Shown in pieces: positions 57,631 to 64,000 of a stretch of 64,000 nt of DNA (position 1 is its first letter; each line of letters starts with the position of its first letter). The DNA is from Planctomycetota bacterium (GTDB lineage Bacteria > Planctomycetota > UBA1135 > GCA-002686595). The DNA lies in contig JAEUHZ010000021.1 of assembly GCA_016795205.1 (NCBI GenBank), positions 277,562 to 341,561 of the forward strand, in the 5' to 3' direction. The position numbers and the translations under genes were made by a program. The notes under the pieces were generated by a model that saw only the letters and a list, made by a program, of their open reading frames with translations, searched no databases and had not been told where the DNA came from.

Positions 57631-59229
57631 ATGAGCACGGTCCTCGCACTCGCGTTCCTCGCGCTCCTCCCGACCGCGCCACCCGCGCTCCAGGGCGGGT
57701 ACACCACGGAGAAGCACCCCGAGCTCGGGCTGTCCTTCCCGCGCGCGCGTGAGTACGAGCAGGTGCCGACGCAACCGGACGAGGAGTTCATCGTCCTGTA
57801 CTACGCGCAGCGGGTCGACAAGGTCGACCCCAAGACCGCCAAGGGTTTCCGGCCCGAGCTGAACGTGGTGTGGATCGATCACCGTCCACCGACACCACCC
57901 GCGACGGGCGACGCGCCCGACGTGCCCCCGCCGCCCGAGCCCGACCAGGAACCCCGGGGCGGCTCGGCGAAGGAACAGGCTCCGCCGCGGCCGATCGACA
58001 GCATCGAGCGCTGGGTCGAGCAGAAGTTGAAGGGCTTCGAGCTCGCGGACGGCAAGGAAGGCCGGGCACGGCGTGGGTTCGCGGGGCGCGAACACGAGCT
58101 GCGTCGGGTGCCGGTCAAGGGTCGGCCGGCGAGCGGGGCGCGGGGCTGGGTCTACGCCTGGCGCGGGCCCGATCGCACGATCGCGTTCGTGGGCTTCGCG
58201 AGCCCCGACGACTTCGACCGTCACGTCGGGTGGTGGCGCGAGATGGCGGAGAAGGCCGAGCTGGGTGAGCCCGAGGTCGAGTCGACCGAGAAGCTCGAGC
58301 GACGCTACGCCACGACCAAGTTCCGCGAGGTCCCGTTCCGTGTCGGCGTGCGCAAGAAGCTCGTGCGCGGCTGGAAGGCCGAGGACACGGAGAACTTCAT
58401 CCTGGTCTACAACACGCCCGACGTGCCCCTCGTGCGGAAGATCCTCGGCGACCTCGAGGTCATCCGGAAGGAGTACGAGAAGCTCTTCCCGGCCGCGCGT
58501 CCCGTGACGGCCGTGTCGACCGTGCGCGTCTGCAAGAGCCGCGAGGAGTACCTGACGTACGGCGGCGTGCCGGGCTCGGCCGGGTACTGGAACTCGGCGA
58601 CCGAGGAGCTCGTGCTCTACGACGCCGAGAAGGCCGTGAAGGGCGGCGGGAAGAGCGACGCCGACACGTTCATCGTGCTCTACCACGAGGCCTTCCACCA
58701 GTACATCCACTACTCGACGGGCGAGCTGCCGCCGCACTCGTGGTTCAACGAGGGACACGGCGATTTCTTCAGCGGCGCGCGCGTGAAGGACGGCAAGGTG
58801 CGCGGCATCGGCCCCAATCCCTGGCGGGCGGAGTTCATCCAGAACACCGTGGCCGGTGGCAAGGCGATCCCCTGGAGTGAGATCGTCCTGTTCGAGCAAC
58901 CCGAGTACTACCGCCCGGACCGCATCGGCATCTGCTACGCGCAGGGCTGGGCGATGGTGTACTTCCTGCGCACCTCGCCGCTCGTCCAGAAGCGGCCGGA
59001 GTGGGCCCGCATCCTCCCGACGTACTTCGACACGCTCAAGGCGGCCTGGGGCGAGGAGTGGGCCAAGCTGCAGGCCGCGGGAGCCGACCAGGATCGCGTC
59101 AAGCGGTTCGCGGGCGGGCTCGCGGCCCGCAAGCGGGCGGTCGAGGCAGCGTTCCAGGGCGTCGACATGCTCGAGATCGACGAGGCCTGGCAGGACTTCG
59201 TGCTGCGCATGGAGCTGCCCAAGAAGTGA
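57631..59229 (+). CDS. DUF1570-type metallopeptidase, exported
   Basis: A 532-residue protein with a short signal peptide (VLALAFLALLPTAPPAL). The C-terminal half contains the zinc site HEAFH in LYHEAFHQYIHYSTG and the third ligand Glu in WFNEGHGDFFSG, the gluzincin arrangement of DUF1570. The N-terminal half is of unknown function and carries a Pro-rich linker near residue 90. Extracytoplasmic proteolysis is plausible but unproven. Confidence 0.85.
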   Translation: MSTVLALAFLALLPTAPPALQGGYTTEKHPELGLSFPRAREYEQVPTQPDEEFIVLYYAQRVDKVDPKTAKGFRPELNVVWIDHRPPTPPATGDAPDVPPPPEPDQEPRGGSAKEQAPPRPIDSIERWVEQKLKGFELADGKEGRARRGFAGREHELRRVPVKGRPASGARGWVYAWRGPDRTIAFVGFASPDDFDRHVGWWREMAEKAELGEPEVESTEKLERRYATTKFREVPFRVGVRKKLVRGWKAEDTENFILVYNTPDVPLVRKILGDLEVIRKEYEKLFPAARPVTAVSTVRVCKSREEYLTYGGVPGSAGYWNSATEELVLYDAEKAVKGGGKSDADTFIVLYHEAFHQYIHYSTGELPPHSWFNEGHGDFFSGARVKDGKVRGIGPNPWRAEFIQNTVAGGKAIPWSEIVLFEQPEYYRPDRIGICYAQGWAMVYFLRTSPLVQKRPEWARILPTYFDTLKAAWGEEWAKLQAAGADQDRVKRFAGGLAARKRAVEAAFQGVDMLEIDEAWQDFVLRMELPKK

Positions 59230-59260
59230 GCGGGCGTCGGCCGTTGCGCCCGCGCCGGAG

Positions 59261-60088
59261 TCAAGGCGCCGCGACGGCCGCCCCCGCGGTCCGCAGCGCC
59301 GCGAGCACGCGCTGTCGCGAGGCCGGGCGGCACACCAGGAACTCGTCGACACGCGGGTCCGGCTGGTTGTAGACGAGGTCGGCGCCCGAAAGGCGCGACA
59401 CGCTCCAGCCCAGGGCGCGCGCGACGACTTCGGGCGCGCAGGTGTCCCACTCCTTGAGGCCCTTGCGGTGCGCGTAGACGTCCGCTTCGCCCAGGAGCAG
59501 CAGCGCGACCTTGTTGCCGACGCTGCCCGAGTGGACCTGCGTCGCGCCGAGCGCGCCCGCGAAGGCCGGCATCCAGGAGGGCGTGTGGCTGCGCGATACG
59601 GCGATGCGCAGGGAGTCGGGCTCGCGCACCTCGCCGCGCGTGGCACAGCCCGCGCCGAGCAGGCCGCCCCAAGCGCGCTGGCCGTCGAGCGCGCCCCACA
59701 GGACGCGTGCCTGGGCGGGCAGCGCCACGACCCCCAGGACGGGCCGGCCCTCCGCGACGAGCGCGACGTGCACGGCCCAGTCGGCGCGCTGCTGGCTGTA
59801 CTCGCGCGTGCCGTCCAGGGGGTCGACGATCCAGACGCGGGCGCTCCCCAGGCGCGCGCTGGAATCGGCGGTCTCCTCGGACAGGATCGCGTCGGCGGGG
59901 AACCGGCCGCGCAGGAAGCCCTGCAGGAAGCCGTCGGCGGCCTGGTCGCCCACGTCGGCCAGCGTGCTCTCCCCCGGCCAGCGCCCGCTCGCGCGCAAGA
60001 GCAGCGCGCGCTCGCCCGCCAGGCGCGCGGCGCCGATCACGGCCTCGAGCTCGGAGCGCAGGGCAGCGGGCAGGTCGGTCGGCAGCAT
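59261..60088 (-). CDS. CysQ/inositol-monophosphatase-like phosphatase
   Basis: A 275-residue Li+-sensitive phosphatase-fold protein. Metal-site motifs are ILSEETADS, WIVDPLDGTREYSQ and the second-site KEWDTCAPEVVAR. These match CysQ, which hydrolyses 3'-phosphoadenosine 5'-phosphate to AMP in sulfur assimilation. Inositol phosphatases have a similar core, but the DPLDGTREY form favours CysQ. The start is the ATG at 60088; the longer frame is spurious. It converges with the peptidase gene. Confidence 0.9.
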   Translation of the reverse strand: MLPTDLPAALRSELEAVIGAARLAGERALLLRASGRWPGESTLADVGDQAADGFLQGFLRGRFPADAILSEETADSSARLGSARVWIVDPLDGTREYSQQRADWAVHVALVAEGRPVLGVVALPAQARVLWGALDGQRAWGGLLGAGCATRGEVREPDSLRIAVSRSHTPSWMPAFAGALGATQVHSGSVGNKVALLLLGEADVYAHRKGLKEWDTCAPEVVARALGWSVSRLSGADLVYNQPDPRVDEFLVCRPASRQRVLAALRTAGAAVAAP

Positions 60089-60181
60089 GGAGTTCGCTTC
60101 GTCCCAGACGCGGGGTCCCGTGTCAAGCGACGTGCTGGCCGCTAGACTGCGGCCGTCAGCCCCCACGAGGAGATCGCGATC

Positions 60182-60634
60182 ATGCCCATCGACGTCGGCG
60201 TTGCCGCCCCGGATTTCACTCTCAAGACCCAGGACGAGAAGGAGTGGAAGCTCTCGGCCCACAAGGGCAAGAAGGTCGTCTTGCTCTGGTACCCGCTCGA
60301 TTGGAGCCCGACCTGCGAGAAGGAGAACTGCAAGATCAGCGCCGAGCCCGTGCTCGCCGGCGCGGACACGGTCGTCGTCGGCATCAGCCGCGACTCGACC
60401 TGGTCGCACAAGGCCTGGAAGAGCTCGAAGAAGATCACGCACGACCTGCTGGCCGACCCGCTGCTCGACGTGACCGCCAAGTTCGGGCTCGTGCACCCGG
60501 CCAAGTTCATCAGCCATCGCGCGACCGTGATCGTCGACCAGCAGGGCAAGGTCGCCTACGTCGGCGTCCAGGAGAAGACCGGCGACGAGCGCGATTGGGG
60601 GCCGATCCAGGCCGCGCTGAAGCGGCTCGGATAG
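60182..60634 (+). CDS. BCP/PrxQ-type peroxiredoxin
   Basis: A 150-residue thiol peroxidase of the AhpC/TSA fold. The peroxidatic site is PLDWSPTCEKENC, giving C45 and C50 in C-x4-C spacing, the atypical 2-Cys BCP pattern. Downstream RATVIVDQQGKVAYV is conserved. It reduces peroxides with thioredoxin. It is a single gene in its transcription unit, about 95 bases before the large surface protein. Confidence 0.93.
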   Translation: MPIDVGVAAPDFTLKTQDEKEWKLSAHKGKKVVLLWYPLDWSPTCEKENCKISAEPVLAGADTVVVGISRDSTWSHKAWKSSKKITHDLLADPLLDVTAKFGLVHPAKFISHRATVIVDQQGKVAYVGVQEKTGDERDWGPIQAALKRLG

Positions 60635-60729
60635 GGGTGCCCCTCCCTGCTCCGGCTCCACGTCGCCGGATCCCCGGTAGGCTCTAGGGAGCGGCGCTCG
60701 CCGGCGCCGGTCCCTACCGAGGTCTATCG

Positions 60730-63700
60730 ATGATCGTCCGTCTCCCGAGCGTCGGCGTCCTGGTGCTCAGCCTCCTCGCGCCCGCTGCAGCCGCCCAGTC
60801 CTCCTTCGTGAACTGGGAGCATCCGCACGTCCATCCGCTGCACCTCTCCCCGGACGGAACGCGCCTGGCGGCGGCGAACACGGCGGACGGAACGGTCGAG
60901 CTCTTCGACGTCAGCGGCCCGAGCGTCGCGCACGTGGCCGTCGTCGCGGTGGGCGTCGATCCGGTCTCGGTGCGCTGGCGCACGAACGGCGAGCTGTGGG
61001 TCGTGAACCACGTCTCCGACTCGGTCAGCGTGATCGACGTCGCCGCACTCAACGTGATCGCCACGTTGGGCACGGACGACGAGCCGGCCGACGTCGTGTT
61101 CGCCGGCTCGCCCCAGCGGGCGTACGTGTCGTGCAGCCAGGCGAACACGATCCAGGTTTTCGACCCGGCGAACCTGCAGGCCCCGCCCGTCGTGATCCCG
61201 ATCGTGGGGGAGGAGCCGCGCGCGCTGAGCGCCTCGGTCGATGGCTCGCGGGTCTATTGCGCGATCTTCGAGTCCGGCAATCGCACGACGATCCTGGGCG
61301 GCGGCGCGGTCACGAACATCGGCGACCCGCCCAACGTGGTGAACGACGCGAACGGACCGTGGGGCGGACAGAACCCGCCGCCGAACGCGGGCGCGGTCTT
61401 CTCTCCGCCGATCGCCCCCGGGTTGCCGACGCCTCCACGGGTCGGCCTGATCGTCCGCAAGAACGGCGCCGGCTCCTGGCGAGACGACAACGGGGGCGAC
61501 TGGACCAGCAAGGTCTCGGGCCCCAACGCCGCGGATTCCGGCCGCGTCCCGGGCTGGGACTTGGCCGATCACGACGTCGCGATCGTCGACACGGCGACGA
61601 ACACGGTCGGCTACGCGCGCGGTCTCATGAACATCTGCATGGCGCTGGCCATCGCGCCGAACGGCGACGTGACGGTCGTCGGCACCGAAGCCACGAACGA
61701 GATCCGCTTCGAGCCCGTGGTGAACGGCACGTTCGTGCGCGTCAAGCTCGCCCGGATCACGGCCGCAGGCTCGAACGTCGCGAACGTCGACCTGAACCCG
61801 CACCTGACCTACAGCGTCCCGACCGTGCCCCAGGCGCTGCGCAACGAGTCCATCGGCGACCCGCGCGCGATCGTGTGGAACGCGGCCGGGACCAAGGGCT
61901 ACGTGGCCGGCATGGGCTCGAACAACGTCGTGGTCGTCGATCCGAGCGGCGCGCGCGCCGGGCTGTCGCCCACGATCGCGGTGCCGGAGGGGCCGACGGG
62001 TCTGGCGCTCGACGAGGCGCGCGGGCGGCTCTACGTGCTGTCCAAGTTCGCGGGACGGCTGTCCGTGGTCTCGACCGCGACGGAAGCGTTGGTGCAGGTC
62101 ATCGGGTTCCACGACGCGACCCCGGCGGCGATCCGGAACGGACGCAAGCACCTCTACGACACGCACAAGAACTCCGGGCTGGGACAGGTCGCGTGCGCCT
62201 CGTGCCACGTCGATGCGCGGCGCGACGGCTTGGCATGGGATCTGGGCGACCCCGCGGGCGCGATGGCGCCGGTGGCCGGCAACAACCTGGGCGCCTCGCT
62301 CCCCGGGCTGAACACGGGCTTCCAGGACTTCCACCCCATGAAGGGCCCGATGACCACGCAGACGCTGCAGGACATCATCGGCAAGGAGCCGCTGCACTGG
62401 CGCGGCGATCGGCGCGGGCTGGAGGACTTCAACGGAGCGTTCACGGGGCTGCAAGGCGACGACGCCCAGCTGACTCCGGCCGAGATGCAGGAGTTCGAGG
62501 ACTTCCTGGCCTCGCTGCACTTCGCGCCGAATCCCTACCGCAACTTCGACAACACGCTGCCGACCGCGCTGCCTCTGCCCGGCCACTTCCGCACCGGGCG
62601 ATTCGGCCTGGCCGAGCAGCCGTTGCCCGCGGGCAACGCCGTGCAGGGGCTGAGCGACTACCGCACGTTGACGCTCGACGGCGGCAACATCCGCTGCGTG
62701 ACCTGCCACACACTGCCGACCGGCGCGGGCACGGACTACCGGCTCGTGGGCGGCACGCTCCAGCCGTTTCCGGTGGGGCCGAACGGCGAGAGGCACTTGG
62801 CGTTGGTCTCGGTCGACGGCTCGACGAACGTCAGCATGAAGATCCCGCAGATGCGGGACGACTACGAGAAGACCGGCTTCCACCTGCGGCAACTGGTCAG
62901 CACGCGCGGCTTCGGCGTGCTGCACGATGGCAGCGTCGACTCGCTGGAACGCTTCGTGGCCGAGCCGGTGTTCACCGTCACGAGCGACCAGCAGGTCGCG
63001 AACCTGGTGGCCTTCGTCAAGGCGCTCTCGGGCTCCGATCTGCCGGGCGGCTCGACGAACCCACTGGTGCAGATGCCGCCCGGGCCGCCGTCCCAGGACA
63101 CCCACGCGTTGGTCGGGCGGCAGCTCACGCTCGCCGCGTCGCCGGACCCCGGGCAGTCGGCGACGCTCGGGCAGTTCACGGGTCAGGCGGATCTCGCGCG
63201 CGTCGGCCTCGTCGCGAAAGGACGGCGCGGCGGGCTCCTGCGCGGCTGGAGCTACCTGGGAGGCGGGAACTGGCAGAGCGATCGCGCCGGTGAAGCGTCC
63301 ACGACGGCGGCGCTCACCGGGGCCTCGGGCGCCGGGGCGGAGCTCACGTTCACGGTCGTGCCGCGGCTTTCGCAGACGCGCATCGGCATCGACCGCGACT
63401 TGGACGGCTGGTACGACCGCGACGAGCTCGACCTGGGCACCGATCCGGCCGATGCGGCGAGCTACCCCGGTGCGGCCGGCGCGCCGTTCTGCGCCGGCGA
63501 CGGTGGCGGGACCGCGTGTCCCTGCGGCAACGCCAGCGCGATCGGCGCGCACGAGGGTTGCTTGAACTCGCTCGGGCTCGGCGCTCGCCTCGTCGCCAGC
63601 GGCGAGGCTTCGATCGTGTTCGACACCCTCGTGCTCGCGGGCTCGCAGATGCCGAACAGCTCCGCGCTGTACTTCCAGGGCACGGCCCAACAGTCGGGCG

Positions 63701-63948
63701 GGGCCGGCGGCGTGTTCGGCGACGGCCTGCGCTGCGCGAGCGGCTCGGTCGTGCGCCTGGGCACGAAGACGAACTCTGGCGGCGCGTCCCAGTACCCCGC
63801 CGGCGGCGACCAGGGCATCGCGGCGAAGGGCCTCGTGCTCGCGCCGGGCTCGCGCACGTACCAGGTCTGGTATCGCAACGCGGCCGCGTTCTGCACTGCG
63901 AGCACGTTCAACCTGACGAACGGCTGGCGGACGGTCTGGGCGCCTTGA
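60730..63948 (+). CDS. Giant exported YVTN-propeller/cytochrome c/C-terminal-module protein
   Basis: 1072 residues. The signal peptide ends near AAAQS. Residues about 25-480 are a YVTN-like beta-propeller (PDGTRLAAANTADGTVELFD, VSDSVSVIDVAALNVIATLG). Two heme c sites follow, VACASCHVDARRDG near 493 and RCVTCHTLPTG near 655, with further MauG-like features such as LVSTRGFGVLHDGS. The last about 150 residues are the same Cys/Gly module as in the protein at 53638, starting FCAGDGGGTACPCGN. A surface redox enzyme is inferred. Confidence 0.88.
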   Translation: MIVRLPSVGVLVLSLLAPAAAAQSSFVNWEHPHVHPLHLSPDGTRLAAANTADGTVELFDVSGPSVAHVAVVAVGVDPVSVRWRTNGELWVVNHVSDSVSVIDVAALNVIATLGTDDEPADVVFAGSPQRAYVSCSQANTIQVFDPANLQAPPVVIPIVGEEPRALSASVDGSRVYCAIFESGNRTTILGGGAVTNIGDPPNVVNDANGPWGGQNPPPNAGAVFSPPIAPGLPTPPRVGLIVRKNGAGSWRDDNGGDWTSKVSGPNAADSGRVPGWDLADHDVAIVDTATNTVGYARGLMNICMALAIAPNGDVTVVGTEATNEIRFEPVVNGTFVRVKLARITAAGSNVANVDLNPHLTYSVPTVPQALRNESIGDPRAIVWNAAGTKGYVAGMGSNNVVVVDPSGARAGLSPTIAVPEGPTGLALDEARGRLYVLSKFAGRLSVVSTATEALVQVIGFHDATPAAIRNGRKHLYDTHKNSGLGQVACASCHVDARRDGLAWDLGDPAGAMAPVAGNNLGASLPGLNTGFQDFHPMKGPMTTQTLQDIIGKEPLHWRGDRRGLEDFNGAFTGLQGDDAQLTPAEMQEFEDFLASLHFAPNPYRNFDNTLPTALPLPGHFRTGRFGLAEQPLPAGNAVQGLSDYRTLTLDGGNIRCVTCHTLPTGAGTDYRLVGGTLQPFPVGPNGERHLALVSVDGSTNVSMKIPQMRDDYEKTGFHLRQLVSTRGFGVLHDGSVDSLERFVAEPVFTVTSDQQVANLVAFVKALSGSDLPGGSTNPLVQMPPGPPSQDTHALVGRQLTLAASPDPGQSATLGQFTGQADLARVGLVAKGRRGGLLRGWSYLGGGNWQSDRAGEASTTAALTGASGAGAELTFTVVPRLSQTRIGIDRDLDGWYDRDELDLGTDPADAASYPGAAGAPFCAGDGGGTACPCGNASAIGAHEGCLNSLGLGARLVASGEASIVFDTLVLAGSQMPNSSALYFQGTAQQSGGAGGVFGDGLRCASGSVVRLGTKTNSGGASQYPAGGDQGIAAKGLVLAPGSRTYQVWYRNAAAFCTASTFNLTNGWRTVWAP

Positions 63949-64000
63949 GATCGGTGGTACGGAGTCAGACTCCACTCCGCCCACGTCTCCGGCGCGCCGC
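63949..64000. other. Right edge
   Basis: 52 bases after the last stop codon; nothing further is recognisable. Confidence 0.5.

Overview
The window comes from a GC-rich bacterium, most likely a member of the Planctomycetota. Four large exported proteins (5741-7483, 10231-11259, 53638-56001, 60730-63948) end in one of two recurring Cys/Gly-rich C-terminal modules typical of marine Planctomycetota. The AP-superfamily phosphatases, DUF1570-type peptidase and DUF6265 protein fit the same origin. I found no tRNA, rRNA, CRISPR array, insertion sequence or phage gene. The taxonomic call is inference from protein families, not from a marker gene.

Region 1 (1-18 kb) carries stress and metal modules. 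They are a PerR-KatG peroxide unit whose KatG has a lipoprotein-type leader, an oxygen-binding-type MBL protein, an ECF sigma factor with a membrane partner, an AraC regulator and a methyltransferase. They continue with a CorE-like copper-sensing sigma factor next to a Cu+ P-type ATPase, and a MarR-DoxX-DODA operon with two copies of one operator sequence.

Region 2 (16.7-34.6 kb) is a dense nitrate-respiration and nitric-oxide-defence island. One minus-strand run of ten almost completely overlapping genes (32093 down to 18880) encodes an Rrf2 regulator, NarK, a diheme cytochrome c, NarG, NarH, NarJ, a NarI-Rieske fusion, a bc-type cytochrome b, a monoheme cytochrome c and a second NarK. Around it lie NsrR with truncated hemoglobin and an iron-sulfur flavoprotein reductase, and NorR divergent from a YtfE/ScdA-type iron-centre repair protein. 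The repair gene has an almost perfect sigma-54 promoter.

Region 3 (34.8-43.7 kb) is a plus-strand operon for anaerobic benzoyl-CoA degradation: had, oah, dch, bcrC, bcrB, bcrA, bcrD, a short-chain dehydrogenase and a GNAT acetyltransferase. Most junctions are 4-base start/stop overlaps. Together with region 2 it suggests nitrate-dependent anaerobic oxidation of aromatic compounds, which would be unusual for a planctomycete. No benzoate-CoA ligase, ferredoxin gene, nitrite reductase, NO reductase or N2O reductase is present in the window.

Region 4 (44-64 kb) holds two paralogous exported AP-superfamily phosphoesterases with a small protein and a membrane protein. A MauG-like diheme peroxidase, an AbgT-family transporter, an alarmone-hydrolase-like HD protein, a DUF1570 peptidase, a CysQ-like phosphatase, a BCP-type peroxiredoxin and two very large surface proteins follow. 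A long imperfect inverted repeat lies between convergent genes at 46297-46423.
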